Positions 24,525 through 35,501 are shown, numbered from the stretch's first letter. The stretch: 47,439 nucleotides of DNA from Pseudoduganella buxea (GCF_009720835.1 NZ_WNKZ01000043.1:1-47439); one strand, 5' to 3'. The notes: a model not told the origin generated them from the sequence alone. Program-made: numbers and translations.

Positions 24525-25304
24525 TCAGGCTTTGCGACGGGAACGTGCCGCCATGGCCAGCAGGCCGAAGCCGGCGGCGAGCATGGACCAGGTGGATGGT
24601 TCGGGAACGGGCGAGACTTGCACGGTCAGCACGAGGTCGCGAACACCGAAGGTCACGCTGGAGTCATATGTGCTGATGTAGTGGTCGTCATAAGGGCCGG
24701 CGTAGCCGAAATAAGCACCTGCCTGGGCGGTCAGCTCGAATTCCGTATCCAGCCTCAACATCAAGTCGTCGTAGAATGCCTGGTTCGACGCTACCAGGAC
24801 GGAGCGGTCGCCCTGTATCGCGTCGTAGGTCTGTGCTGCGAGTGTCGGATAAGGAGACTCGCCCATCCGGAGCCTGACGTCGAACGAATTCGTCACCTCG
24901 CCGATCTTGCTGAAGCTCGGGTATTCGGCGGCCGGGGGTATGCCTGGGTTCAACGAACCGTAGATCGTGCCGCTGACCGCGATCGAGTCGATGCGATAGC
25001 CGTCGTGCAGGTCGATCGTGAAGTTGCTGCCGAGCTGCAGCGAATACCGGTTGTACCCAAGAGTGTAATCGTTGCTCCCCGATATGCTGTAAAGCGTGAG
25101 GGGAACGCCCAGCTCGTTGTTGCGTAAATCCAGGTTGAAGCGGCTCGTGCCTGCTTCACTGGACAGCAACGCCATCTCGTCCGCCAGGCCGTTTCCTTGG
25201 ATGGCGATACCGAATCCCTCGGTTGTAATCGATGTCGCGGCGTGCACAGTCGAGCTGCCCAGTGCCAGCACACTCAACATGAGTGCAGCAGATATCTTGC
25301 GCAT
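24525..25304 (-). CDS. PEP-CTERM-anchored exported protein
   Basis: This 259-residue protein starts with a signal peptide (MRKISAALMLSVLALGSSTVHA). It ends with a PEP-CTERM sorting signal: VPEPSTWSMLAAGFGLLAMA followed by RSRRKA. The middle is a polar, beta-rich region of unknown role. PEP-CTERM proteins are processed by exosortase and are often surface- or matrix-associated in bacteria that make exopolysaccharide. No exosortase gene is in this window. GGAGA precedes the ATG at 25304; the longer reading upstream has no ribosome site. Confidence 0.9.
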   Translation of the reverse strand: MRKISAALMLSVLALGSSTVHAATSITTEGFGIAIQGNGLADEMALLSSEAGTSRFNLDLRNNELGVPLTLYSISGSNDYTLGYNRYSLQLGSNFTIDLHDGYRIDSIAVSGTIYGSLNPGIPPAAEYPSFSKIGEVTNSFDVRLRMGESPYPTLAAQTYDAIQGDRSVLVASNQAFYDDLMLRLDTEFELTAQAGAYFGYAGPYDDHYISTYDSSVTFGVRDLVLTVQVSPVPEPSTWSMLAAGFGLLAMAARSRRKA

Positions 25305-25364
25305 TGTCGTTCTCCGCAGTGAAGAGTGAATAAAAGACAATGATATTAGCAGTGGCGCCGCGCC

Positions 25365-25393
25365 GTAATACTCACGAAAAATCACCATTACAA
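25365..25393 (-). promoter_or_regulatory. possible promoter of the PEP-CTERM gene
   Basis: On the minus strand TTGTAA (25393-25388) and TATTAC (25370-25365) are 17 bp apart, about 60 bp before the start codon. The rest of the 334-bp gap to the GFA gene (25305-25638) shows no other gene or clear site. Confidence 0.35.
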
Positions 25394-25638
25394 AATATAG
25401 TCCACCCAACATGGACCCCCTATGCCCGCTGCCGGCGGTCCGGGTATGCTTACCCTCGGCACGCTCGCCGTCCGGCTCGCTGCTCTTGGCGACGTACCGG
25501 GCGCGGGGTACGAGGAACTGAATCTTGAAGTCCATGCCTGGGCGAATCCGCAACGGATCCGGCCAGAAGCATCAGAGGATGCAACTTGAGATGACGCGAC
25601 AACTGCGTCGACCAGCACCGCGATCGGGGAGAAAAACC

Positions 25639-26109
25639 ATGGTACGAACCGCCGCCTGCAACTGCGGCCAGCTCACGGCCCGGGTTTCGGGCGAACCCGT
25701 ACGTATTTCGATCTGCCACTGCCTGGCATGCCAGCGCCGCACCGGCAGCCCCTTCGGCGAACAGGCCCGCTTCGCGCGGGCACCCGTGACGTTCGCGGGG
25801 CAGTCCACCACCTACGGGCGGGTCGGCGATGACGGCACACGCGCGACCTTCCATTTCTGTCCCCGTTGCGGCGCCACGGCCTGGTACGGCATGGAGGGGC
25901 TGGACGCCTTCGTCGCCATTCCCGTCGGTGCCTTTGCCGATCCGGCGTTTCCTGCGCCGACAGTGTCGGTGTACGAGGCGCGCATGCACGGCTGGGTCGT
26001 ACCGCCAGCGGGCGCCGAACACATCGACCAGTCCGGGCGGCCTCGCGGCGCTGGCCGGGATGCCGGCTGCCGGTTTCAGTGCCCACCCTGGTTCGCCTTG
26101 CGCCGGTAA
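25639..26109 (+). CDS. GFA-family (CENP-V/GFA) zinc protein
   Basis: This 156-residue protein has the zinc-binding cysteine pattern of the GFA family: CNC (Cys7, Cys9), CHCLAC (Cys26, Cys28, Cys31) and FCPRCG (near 79-82). The founding member Gfa was proposed to help formaldehyde react with glutathione, but most relatives are uncharacterised. GGGGAGA lies a good distance before the ATG at 25639. The last 34 bp overlap the end of the convergent glycosidase gene, so the C-terminal tail (GAGRDAGCRFQC and beyond) may be a read-on extension. Confidence 0.88.
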   Translation: MVRTAACNCGQLTARVSGEPVRISICHCLACQRRTGSPFGEQARFARAPVTFAGQSTTYGRVGDDGTRATFHFCPRCGATAWYGMEGLDAFVAIPVGAFADPAFPAPTVSVYEARMHGWVVPPAGAEHIDQSGRPRGAGRDAGCRFQCPPWFALRR

Positions 26110-27980
26110 TAATCGGCCAGCACGCCGAACGCCTCCTTGCGCACGCCCGTCTCGGACAACAAGCCCTTGCGGTTCCAGCCGTTCTGGAACACGGGGTGTT
26201 CGCGGCGGGGCGAGCGGAAGTCCTTCAATATCCACGGCGACAAGCCGGCCAGGGTCGGCATGCGCCCGGCCATCGCCAACGTGGCGCGGTAGTAGTCGGC
26301 CTGGTACTGTTCCGTGAACTTGCGCCGGTCCCCGCTGCGGTAGCCGGCCAGTGCGTCTGCGCCGAATTCGGACAGCACCAGCGGCCGGTCGGCCGGCAGC
26401 TGCCAGTCCAGGCCCGCCAGGGCGTCGAGCGTATCGGCGCCGTACCAGCCGGCGTAGGTGTTCACGGCCAGCACGTCGAGCTTGTCCACCAGCGGGTCCT
26501 GGATCGCCATCACGGCCTTGCCCCCTGCCGAGCGGCGTTCCACCAGCAGGGCGGCGCTGACCAGCCGGGTGGGGTCGAGGGCGCGCACATTGTCCGCCAT
26601 GGCTGCATGAAAGCGCGTGCGCGGGCCGGACACGGGCGTCTCGTTCCCCACGCTCCACAGGATGACGGCGGCCCGGTTGCGGTCACGGTAGACCGTCTCT
26701 GCCTGCATCGCCAGGGCCTTGCGCAGCACGGCGGGATTGTCCCAGTCCACCGTCCAGTAGACGGGGATTTCGCTCCACACCAGCAGGCCCATTTCATCGG
26801 CCAGGCGCAAGGTGGTTTCCGAGTGGGGATAGTGGGACAGGCGCACGTAGTTGCCATGCAGGCCGTGCTTGATCTCGTGCAGCAGCGCGCGCGCCTGCGG
26901 TGCAGTCATGTCGCGTGCCGGATTGGGGCCGAACTCCTCCTCGTGCAGCGAGATCCCCCGCAGGAACAGGGGCTCGCCATTGAGCAGCAGCTCCTTGCCC
27001 CGCACGGCGATGGTGCGAAAGCCCATGCGCTCGCGCAGCAGGTCGCCGGCGGCCGTCACGCGCACGTCGTACAGGGTCGGCTGGTCGGGCGTCCACCGGC
27101 GCAGCGCGCCTGGCGCCGGCAGGTCGATGGCGGCGCGTCCGTCCTTGTCGGTGACGGCGCTGACGCTGGCCAGCGTGCCGATGGCGATCTCGGCTTTCTG
27201 CTTCGCGGCGTGTGGCCCCTGCAGGCGTACTTCGCCCGTGATGCGCCCGTCGGTGCCCAGGCTCAGGGTGGCATCGTCGATGAAGGTGGCGGGCGTCCAT
27301 ACCAGCCGCACGGGCCGGGTGATGCCGCCGTACAGGTCCCAGTCCGTGATCGGCGTGGGAATCGACTTGGCATCGTGGCTCGAGTCGGCGCCCACCGTCA
27401 GGCGGTTCTCGCCCTCGCGCAGCAGGTTCGTGACTTCCACGACGAAGGGCGTGAAGCCGCCTTCATGCCGGCCGGCCTCCTTGCCGTTCACATACACCCA
27501 CGCGCGGTAGTTGACGGCCTCGAAGCGCAGGAAGGCGCGCCGGCCCGGGCGCGGCGCGGCATTGAATTTGCGCTGGAACCAGATCAGGCCATCGTAGTAG
27601 CGCAGCTCCGGCTCGCGCGCATTCCATGCGCCCGGAATGGCCATGGCGGGGCCCCGGTCCAGGTCGAACTCGAAGAAGTCCGTGCCGCCCCGGCGCTCGC
27701 TGGCGGCAATGTCGATGTCGCGAAAGCGCTGCATGCGCGACTTCGCCACCCAGCCGTTGATATCGGTCAGGCCGGTGCGGTACAGGTCCCTGGAATACGT
27801 CCACCGACCGGACAGCTCTTCGCCATCGCGGTGCACGGCGGCGGTCAGCAGGAAGGCCGGGCGCAATGGTGCGGGGACAGGCGCGGGGCCGGACGCGGGC
27901 GAGGGCGCTTCCTGCGCGGCGCACAGGCAGGCAATGGCCCAGCCGGCAAGGATCGACACCTGGAACGCGGGGTTTTTCAT
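26076..27980 (-). CDS. glycoside hydrolase family 2 (beta-galactosidase/glucuronidase-like)
   Basis: This 634-residue enzyme has the GH2 order. It begins with a signal sequence (QVSILAGWAIACLCAAQEA) and a jelly-roll sugar-binding domain (with WFQRKFNAAP and YVNGKEAGRHEGGFTPF). An immunoglobulin-like domain and a TIM barrel follow. The acid/base is the Glu in WSVGNETPV (near 446) and the nucleophile the Glu in VLSEFGADA (near 536). It is shorter than LacZ and closer in size to beta-glucuronidases. Substrate is undetermined. Export suggests it acts on oligosaccharides in the periplasm. It starts at 27980 because the signal peptide begins there. Confidence 0.89.
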   Translation of the reverse strand: MKNPAFQVSILAGWAIACLCAAQEAPSPASGPAPVPAPLRPAFLLTAAVHRDGEELSGRWTYSRDLYRTGLTDINGWVAKSRMQRFRDIDIAASERRGGTDFFEFDLDRGPAMAIPGAWNAREPELRYYDGLIWFQRKFNAAPRPGRRAFLRFEAVNYRAWVYVNGKEAGRHEGGFTPFVVEVTNLLREGENRLTVGADSSHDAKSIPTPITDWDLYGGITRPVRLVWTPATFIDDATLSLGTDGRITGEVRLQGPHAAKQKAEIAIGTLASVSAVTDKDGRAAIDLPAPGALRRWTPDQPTLYDVRVTAAGDLLRERMGFRTIAVRGKELLLNGEPLFLRGISLHEEEFGPNPARDMTAPQARALLHEIKHGLHGNYVRLSHYPHSETTLRLADEMGLLVWSEIPVYWTVDWDNPAVLRKALAMQAETVYRDRNRAAVILWSVGNETPVSGPRTRFHAAMADNVRALDPTRLVSAALLVERRSAGGKAVMAIQDPLVDKLDVLAVNTYAGWYGADTLDALAGLDWQLPADRPLVLSEFGADALAGYRSGDRRKFTEQYQADYYRATLAMAGRMPTLAGLSPWILKDFRSPRREHPVFQNGWNRKGLLSETGVRKEAFGVLADYYRRKANQGGH

Positions 27981-28058
27981 GATCGGACAGGGACCAAAAT
28001 GGCATCGGTCCGAGTATAGGCCGGCACCCGTGGCGCCGGCGATCATGTTGTTGAGTGC

Positions 28059-29201
28059 TTACGCCTGGCCCGCGCCTGGGGTGTCGCCCGCGAAGGGGCG
28101 GCAATCGACCGGCACGTCGATGATGAAGGTGGTGCCCGTTTCGCGCGAGCTGTCCACGGCCGCGCTGCCGCCGTGGTTCTCGGCCACGCTCCTGACGAAG
28201 GGCAGGCCGATGCCCCAGCCGCCGCCGGACGCCGTGCCGCCCGCGCGGGGCAGGTATTCGAAGATGCGCCCGTGCTGCTCCGGCGGAATGGGCGCGCCGG
28301 CGTTATGCACCGTCAGCATCAGGCGCCCATGCGCTTGCCTGGCCTGCAGCCGCACGCTTTCGCCGTCGCCGTAGCGAATGGCGTTGTTGACGAGGTTCTC
28401 CAGCGCGCGGCGCATCGAACTGCGGCACCAGTAGCCGGGCACGGACTCGCCGCCGGCCTCGAAGCGCACGCCCGCCTTCTGGCTGTATTCCTGGCAGACC
28501 TCGTGCATCAGGTCGGCGATATCGAAGCGTGACAGCGACAGCGCCAGGCGCGGACCGCCCTGGAAGATCAGCGCGTCGAGCAGCTCGGCCATCATCTGGC
28601 CCAGGCGTTCGGCGCTGGCGGCGATCTTGCCGGCTGCGCGGCGCGCCACCTCCAGGTCGGGCGCCACGCCGACCAGCTCCGCGCCGTTCAGCACCACGCC
28701 CAGCGGCGTGCGCATATCGTGCGACAGCGCGGCTGCCAGCTTGCGCCGCAGTTCTTCCTGGATCGACGCGAATTCGCGCACGGCATCGCGCACGGCCGCG
28801 TTGATCGACAGGTCGATGATGGCCCAGTCGGCGTGCGTCAGGGCGACCCGGCCCGCCGCCACGAAGGCGATGCACTCGCGCAGGATCTGGTATTCGTGGA
28901 CGATCTGGTCCGGACCGAAGCGTGTCATGCGCGCACGTTCGCCGCCGTGCGCGGCGGCGGCGCTGTTGTTGCTGGTGCCGCTCTGGCGCGGATGGTTCGG
29001 GCTCAGGGCCTCGGCGATATTGTCGAGGAAGGCCGGCAGCATATTGGTCAGCACGGGGCTGAGCAGCGTTTGCGCCCCCTCGACACGCGCGCGGGTCTCG
29101 CGTTCCCAGCGCGCCATCACGTCTTCGCGAATGCCCATGAATTGACGCGACGTGCTCGATAGACCGAGTTCGTCCGGGTTCTGGTCTGAAGCCAGTGTCA
29201 T
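28059..29201 (-). CDS. cytoplasmic histidine kinase with RsbRD-like N-terminal domain
   Basis: This 380-residue protein has no membrane helices. Residues about 20-150 are a helical region resembling the RsbRD N-terminal sensor domain (WERETRARVEGAQTLLSPVL and FGPDQIVHEYQILREC). The kinase core has His in ALSHDMRTPLGVVLNG, the N box ENLVNNAIRYGDG and the G2 box GGGWGIGLPFV. The G1 box is degenerate (HNAGAPIPPE rather than DNGxGI), though activity is plausible. GAGGAAT supports the ATG at 29201. No cognate response regulator adjoins it, so it is an orphan sensor. Confidence 0.87.
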   Translation of the reverse strand: MTLASDQNPDELGLSSTSRQFMGIREDVMARWERETRARVEGAQTLLSPVLTNMLPAFLDNIAEALSPNHPRQSGTSNNSAAAAHGGERARMTRFGPDQIVHEYQILRECIAFVAAGRVALTHADWAIIDLSINAAVRDAVREFASIQEELRRKLAAALSHDMRTPLGVVLNGAELVGVAPDLEVARRAAGKIAASAERLGQMMAELLDALIFQGGPRLALSLSRFDIADLMHEVCQEYSQKAGVRFEAGGESVPGYWCRSSMRRALENLVNNAIRYGDGESVRLQARQAHGRLMLTVHNAGAPIPPEQHGRIFEYLPRAGGTASGGGWGIGLPFVRSVAENHGGSAAVDSSRETGTTFIIDVPVDCRPFAGDTPGAGQA

Positions 29202-29442
29202 GCGATATTCCTCACTGAAGCCCGGCTTTCCGCGGCGATGCTTGGGCCGGGAACTGCGAAGCTGTGCGCTCGAATAGCGCTGGAGGCCGTCGCGGGGGCA
29301 GGGCGAACGGCTGGTTGCCGAACGCATATTACACATATCGGGCCGTCAGTTGCTGATTATCTGACGTCGGTCGGCTATGCGTCGGTCATCCCCCGGGGCG
29401 GGGAAGCGCCTGCTGGGGGCAGGCGGCCGGTTGAACCGGACT

Positions 29443-29474
29443 AAAACGGGGCGGCGGCATGCTGGGCCGCCCCG
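29443..29474 (-). terminator. intrinsic terminator of glf
   Basis: A 9-bp perfect stem (CGGGGCGGC at 29447-29455, complement at 29466-29474) with a 10-nt loop is followed on the minus strand by four T residues. It lies 15 bp past the glf stop. Confidence 0.7.
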
Positions 29475-29488
29475 GCACGACAGGGCGA

Positions 29489-30655
<1,167 letters not shown>

Positions 30656-30801
30656 TTATAAGTTGATGTTGCGTGCGTCATGAGTGCTGCATACGCTTCC
30701 CCGAATGTGTACGGCCGCCAGCGGCAATGCGGTACACGTCTGGGGCAAGCGTACCATGTGGCGCGATAAAGTGACGTTCAGTAGCGGTAGAGCAAAAGAT
30801 G

Positions 30802-31614
30802 TTATTTGGCGCCCCCGCCACTCTGGCCGGGGCCGCTTATGACGCCGCTTGTGGCCCTGCTTGTTACCCCGCTCGTCGCCCAATATATTCCGCCCATCAG
30901 ATGCGACAGGTATTGCGGGTCGCGGTACATTTCGGCGTTGTGGCCCAGGGTGGTGACGAAGACGCGGCCGCCCTCGTATCGGTGATGCCACGCGACGGGA
31001 TGGTCGCGGCCCATGCCGCGTGCCACCTGGCCGGGCCAGATCCTGGTCGGGTCATAGCTGCGCTCGTCCACGTTCAATACCGGTTCGACGGCGATGGCGT
31101 GGGGATTGGTGGTGACGTAGAACTCGTCGCTCCAGATCCACCGCTCGGGTAGTCCGAACGTGGCGGGAAAGCCCCGGTCCACTACCGTGACGACGCCCGT
31201 CTGCAGCATCGGGTGCACGCCGACGGTGCGGCCCACCATCTTCTCGTACCACGGCCACGCGCCGGGCGCCGTGATGGCGGCGCGGTGCACGACGATGGCA
31301 TTGCCGCCGCTTCGCATATATGCTTCGAATTTCGCGCGCTGGGCGGCATTGAGTTCTTCCCCCGGCGTGTTCAGGAACATCACGGCGGCGTAACGGGCCA
31401 GGTCGCCGTCGAAGGCTTCCGGCCGGTGCGTGTAGGTCAGCTCGAACGCGTGCAGCCGGGCCAGCCGTTCCAGGCTATCGCGCGCGATGGGAATGTATTC
31501 GTAGTGGTACTTGCCGGGCATGGCCAGTACCAGCACCTTGTACTGGCTGTCGGCCAGCGTGTCGGGCGCCCACAGCAGGGCACAGGCGGCCAGGGCCGCG
31601 GCGGCGTGCTTCAT
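30802..31614 (-). CDS. exported ThuA-domain protein
   Basis: This 270-residue protein starts with a signal peptide (AAAALAACALLWAPDTLADS). It then has a ThuA-like class I glutamine-amidotransferase fold: VMFLNTPGEELNAAQRAKFE, the GGNAIVVHRAA strand and the ending VFVTTLGHNAEMYRD. ThuA domains occur in trehalose utilisation and in many secreted carbohydrate-related proteins, with no firm activity. It is the last gene of the gntK-TonB receptor-esterase series, 22 bp after the esterase stop, so a role in sugar metabolism is likely (inference). The C-terminal tail is Ser/Gly-rich (GVTSRATSGVISGPG). Confidence 0.87.
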   Translation of the reverse strand: MKHAAAALAACALLWAPDTLADSQYKVLVLAMPGKYHYEYIPIARDSLERLARLHAFELTYTHRPEAFDGDLARYAAVMFLNTPGEELNAAQRAKFEAYMRSGGNAIVVHRAAITAPGAWPWYEKMVGRTVGVHPMLQTGVVTVVDRGFPATFGLPERWIWSDEFYVTTNPHAIAVEPVLNVDERSYDPTRIWPGQVARGMGRDHPVAWHHRYEGGRVFVTTLGHNAEMYRDPQYLSHLMGGIYWATSGVTSRATSGVISGPGQSGGGAK

Positions 31615-31636
31615 CGGTTCTCCATTGTCCTGATGT

Positions 31637-32524
31637 TCATGGGGCGGTGACGCCACCGGGAGGGCGCGCCGTTCGCGGTACCAGCCAGCCGCCATCGGCC
31701 AGCCAGTCGGCCAGCACGTCGGGCCAGTGCTGCAGGGCGACCTTCTCGCCCCGCTGGCCCATGTTGAAGGCGTGGCCCGTGTCCGCGTAAAGATGCAGTT
31801 CGGCGGACACGCCGGCCGCCGTCAATTGCTGGTACAGGCCCAGCGCCGGCGGCATGCAGCAGGTATCAAGTGAGCCGGCCACGAGGAAGGCGGGCGGGGC
31901 GCCGGCCGGGCTGCGCGCGGGGGACCCTAGCGGGCCGGGATAGACCAGCACCTGGAAGTCGGGCCTGGCGTCGGTGCGGTCGATGGCGTCGCGCGCGGCC
32001 GAAGGCGGGGCCGGATTGTCCGCCACCAGGGCCACCAGTTCGCCGCCGGCCGAAAAACCCATCACGCCCAGCCGGCCCGGATCGACGGCGTGGTCGCTCG
32101 CGTGGGCCCGTACCCAGCGCACGGCGCGGCGCAGGTCCGCGGCCGCATCGCCTTCGATGGTGTAGGTCGACCCGGCTTCGCGCGCCAGCCGGTATTTCAG
32201 CACGAAGGCCGTCACGCCGATGCGGTTCAGGTAGCGCGCCGCCGCCACGCCTTCGTTCTGGAACACCAGCATGCGGTGGCCGCCGCCCGGCACGACGATG
32301 ACGGCGGCGCCGTTGGCGTGGCGCGGGTCGGCCGCCAGCACCGTCAGCGACGGCGCGTGGACGTTGCCGACATAGACATCCTGCAGCGTCTCGGCCTCGC
32401 CACGCCGCACCGCGCCGGGCGCGCCGTCCGGCCACAAGGTCACCGTCGGCGGCGCGGCCGGCTGGGCCAGCGCGCCGCCCACCGTGAGCAGCAGGGCGCC
32501 GGCCATCATGCGAAGGTTTGCCAT
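31637..32524 (-). CDS. exported alpha/beta hydrolase, acetyl-esterase (BD-FAE/XynB-like)
   Basis: This 295-residue protein has a signal peptide (MMAGALLLTVGGALA), the oxyanion motif VPGGGHRML, the nucleophile elbow GFSAGG (Ser near 157) and the histidine in YADTGHAFN. The layout matches exported acetyl-xylan or acetyl-glycan esterases of the BD-FAE/Axe type. It starts 7 bp after the TonB-receptor stop and is surely cotranscribed with it, pointing to periplasmic deacetylation of an imported oligosaccharide (inference). Confidence 0.87.
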   Translation of the reverse strand: MANLRMMAGALLLTVGGALAQPAAPPTVTLWPDGAPGAVRRGEAETLQDVYVGNVHAPSLTVLAADPRHANGAAVIVVPGGGHRMLVFQNEGVAAARYLNRIGVTAFVLKYRLAREAGSTYTIEGDAAADLRRAVRWVRAHASDHAVDPGRLGVMGFSAGGELVALVADNPAPPSAARDAIDRTDARPDFQVLVYPGPLGSPARSPAGAPPAFLVAGSLDTCCMPPALGLYQQLTAAGVSAELHLYADTGHAFNMGQRGEKVALQHWPDVLADWLADGGWLVPRTARPPGGVTAP

Positions 32525-32531
32525 CTTCGGC

Positions 32532-35501
32532 TCAGAAGCTGTAGCGCAGGCCGGCCCGGTAGGTGCGGCCCACCACGTCGTACAGGGTCGGATTGATGGC
32601 AAAGCTGGCGTTGGCCTGCGGCGCCGGTTCGGGGTCGCGGTCTGTCACGTTGTCGATCTTGAAGTAGACCGCCAGCGCCTTCGTCACGTTGTAGTTGCCG
32701 CCGAAGTCGAAGTAGGTGGCGCCCTTCATGCTGTTGTCGTAGATCGTCGGCCGGGTGATGGTCGAGACGGGGCAGCCTGTCTGGCATTCGATGAACTCGT
32801 TGCTGTAGACGCCGTCGCTGAACCAGCGCTCGCTCAGGGTCAGGCTCAGCTTGTCGTTTTCCCACGTCTGCTGGGCCAGCAGCTTCCATTTCGGCGTGCC
32901 GCCCAGGTTGGCGCCGGCGCCTTCGGACGGAATCGTGCCCACCACGCCGGAGTTGGTGATGAAGTGCAGGTTGCGCGTGGCCAGCGCGCGGAAGGTGAAG
33001 CGGCCCGGCAGGTTCACCTTGTCCAGGTTGGCGCGGAAGGCCGTCTCGATATCGAAGCCCTTCGTGTGCAGCGAGGCCAGGTTGAAGTTCTGCAAGGTGA
33101 CGTAATTGCTGCCCGGGCTGTCGAGCACCATCGCGGCGCAGATCTCCTGGTTGCCGGCCATGCACAGGTCCACTTCCTGCTGCGCAGTCAGCGACGAGAT
33201 GACGTCCGTGACCTTGATGTCGAAGTAATCGATCGACGCGCTGAAGCCGGGCGCCCAGGCGGGCTGGGACAGCACGATGCCGAAGGAGTGATTGCGCGCC
33301 ACCTCGGGCCGCAGGGCCGTGTTGCCGACGGTGCGCTGCTGCACGGTGATGGTGTCGCCGCGGTGCTGCACGACGTTGTTGAGTACGACGGGCGCCGCAT
33401 ACAGCTCGGAGAGGTTGGGCGCGCGCACGTCCTTCGACGTCACCGCGCGCAGGCGCAGGCCGTCGACGGGCGTCTTCCACGTGGCGCCCACCTTCCACGT
33501 GTTGACGTTGCCGGCCGTGCTGTACTTCATCTGCCGGTCGGCCACGTTCAGGTTCGCCTCGCCCCACGTGGCCGACTTCAGCACGGGGATATTCAGTTCC
33601 ACGTAGGCTTCGCGCACGTTGTAGCTGCCGTCGCCGTTGTGGTAGTTCCCCGCGTACCAGTTGTTGCCGACGGGGCCGTTCAGCAAGGGGTCGGCCGGAT
33701 ACCGCGCGTCGTTTGGCGAGTTCGCGTCGACGCCGGCGCCATAGGCGTCGCCCCGCACGCTGTACTTCTCGCGGCGGTACTCGGCGCCGAAGGCCAGCGC
33801 CACGGGGCCGGCCCAGCCTTCGAAGGCTTCGCCGTTGACGTTGAAGCTGGCCACGTCCTGGCTTTGCCGCGTGAGCTGGCGCGGTCCATTGGGGGGCGCG
33901 ATATAGGCCCACGCGGCCGGGTCGACGGGATTGTCGCCGATGATATTCAAGGGCACGCAGCCCGACGCCGCCGCCACCGGATTGCGGCAGGCGATGCCCC
34001 CGTCCGCCGTGCGCACGGCGTCGATGGCGGCGTTGTAGCGGGCGTTCAAGGTGATGTCATGGACGTCGATGGTCGTCGTGTTCTCGCCGCGCGTGACGTA
34101 GGCGTCGTACGACCATTCCTTGCCGAACAGGGGCAGCCGGCCGTCGGCGCCGATGACGAAGCGGCGCTGCGTGCGGGTCGGGTGCACGTTGATATTGGCG
34201 GGGAAGATGGCGTTGGCGGTGCCGTACTGGAAACTGGTGATGTTGTTGGCGGCGCAGGCCGCCACGATGGACGCGGGCAGGTAGGGATTGTCGCAGCGGA
34301 TCGTCAGGTTGGCGTTCTTGGCCGCGCCCGGGTTGGGCGAGAAGTGCGACTTGACCTGGGCATAGTTGGCCGTGAAGTAGATCTCGTTGTCGGCATCGAG
34401 GTCCCACGACACGCGCGTGTAGGCGACCTGGCGCTTCAGGTCCATCGCCAGGTTGGTGCCGGCGCCCACGCTGCCGGACAAATCGCCGCCCACGCAAAAG
34501 GGGTTGACGCAGCCGGTGACGGCGCCCGTACCCGTTGGCACGCCGTTCGAGCCGTACTGGAACTGGTAGGGCACGCCGCCGGGGCCGAAGGCGGTGCCCT
34601 GCAGCGGGCCGTTCGTGATCAGGCCGTACTTCGAGTACTGGTACTGCTGCGCGTGATGGATGACGCGGTACTGCGGCAGGCCGTCGTTCGTCTGGCCCAG
34701 GGGCCGGATCTGGTAGGCGCTGTTCTTGAACCAGGTGCGCCCGTTCGGTCCCACCTCGCCGAAGCCGGGCGAATCGATGCCGTTTTCCTTCATGATCTCG
34801 CCGCTGACCGTCACGTGCAGCCGGTCGCCCGCGAAGGCGCGGCCCCATGCGGCCTGCAAGGTGCCGTGCTCGTCGTCGTGGTAGCGGGTCTGGCCCCCTT
34901 CGGCATTGAACTTGAAGCCCTTGAACTTCTTGTCCGTGATGAAGTTGACGGCGCCGCCGATGGCGTCCGAGCCGTACGACGCGGATGCGCCGCCCGTCAC
35001 CACGTCGACGCGCTTGACCAGCAGCTGCGGGAACTGGCTGACGTCGGTGACCCCCGTGACATTGGCGCCCACCACGCGCTGGCCGTCCAGCAGGGTCAAG
35101 GTGCGGATCGTGCCCAGGCCCCGCAGCGACAGGGAACTCAAGCCCTGGATGCCGCTGCTGGTGCTGTTCGTGCTGGTGGTGCGGCCCGTGCTGCCTTGCA
35201 GCGCCGGCAGCTCGGCCAGCGTGTTGAACAGGTTCGGCTTGGCCGCCTTTTCCAGGTCCGCGCTGGTCAGGCTGGTGGTCGGCGTGGGCTGCGTGAAGCC
35301 GCGCGCGGCGATGCGCGAACCGGAGATGCGCACCACCGTGGGGGCCTCCGGCGCAGCCCCGCTGGCCGGCGTTTCAGCACCGGCCACGGCGCCGGGGTCG
35401 CCGCCGGCTTGCTGCGCATGGGCGCATTGGGCCAGCAGGGTGCAGGCGCCGGCGACGGCGGACTGGATCAGGGTTCTTTGCAGCTTGAGCGAAATGCGCA
35501 T
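32532..35501 (-). CDS. TonB-dependent outer-membrane receptor
   Basis: This 989-residue protein has a signal peptide (LIQSAVAGACTLLAQCAHA). A TonB-box-like segment follows (VVRISGSRI), then a plug domain (SLRGLGTIRTLTLLDGQRVV and VDVVTGGASASYGSDAIGG) and a long beta-barrel ending in the aromatic terminus YRAGLRYSF. Such receptors import large substrates using TonB energy. Downstream esterase and ThuA genes and upstream gluconokinase suggest a carbohydrate substrate rather than an iron siderophore. I placed the start at 35501 because GGAGA is well spaced from that ATG; an ATG at 35513 is in frame. A 68-bp gap separates it from gluconokinase. Confidence 0.94.
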   Translation of the reverse strand: MRISLKLQRTLIQSAVAGACTLLAQCAHAQQAGGDPGAVAGAETPASGAAPEAPTVVRISGSRIAARGFTQPTPTTSLTSADLEKAAKPNLFNTLAELPALQGSTGRTTSTNSTSSGIQGLSSLSLRGLGTIRTLTLLDGQRVVGANVTGVTDVSQFPQLLVKRVDVVTGGASASYGSDAIGGAVNFITDKKFKGFKFNAEGGQTRYHDDEHGTLQAAWGRAFAGDRLHVTVSGEIMKENGIDSPGFGEVGPNGRTWFKNSAYQIRPLGQTNDGLPQYRVIHHAQQYQYSKYGLITNGPLQGTAFGPGGVPYQFQYGSNGVPTGTGAVTGCVNPFCVGGDLSGSVGAGTNLAMDLKRQVAYTRVSWDLDADNEIYFTANYAQVKSHFSPNPGAAKNANLTIRCDNPYLPASIVAACAANNITSFQYGTANAIFPANINVHPTRTQRRFVIGADGRLPLFGKEWSYDAYVTRGENTTTIDVHDITLNARYNAAIDAVRTADGGIACRNPVAAASGCVPLNIIGDNPVDPAAWAYIAPPNGPRQLTRQSQDVASFNVNGEAFEGWAGPVALAFGAEYRREKYSVRGDAYGAGVDANSPNDARYPADPLLNGPVGNNWYAGNYHNGDGSYNVREAYVELNIPVLKSATWGEANLNVADRQMKYSTAGNVNTWKVGATWKTPVDGLRLRAVTSKDVRAPNLSELYAAPVVLNNVVQHRGDTITVQQRTVGNTALRPEVARNHSFGIVLSQPAWAPGFSASIDYFDIKVTDVISSLTAQQEVDLCMAGNQEICAAMVLDSPGSNYVTLQNFNLASLHTKGFDIETAFRANLDKVNLPGRFTFRALATRNLHFITNSGVVGTIPSEGAGANLGGTPKWKLLAQQTWENDKLSLTLSERWFSDGVYSNEFIECQTGCPVSTITRPTIYDNSMKGATYFDFGGNYNVTKALAVYFKIDNVTDRDPEPAPQANASFAINPTLYDVVGRTYRAGLRYSF

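Noticed and set aside
25866..28019. 717-codon open frame opposite the GH2 gene
   Set aside because: The opposite strand has both GH2 catalytic glutamates and a signal peptide; this frame has no domain.
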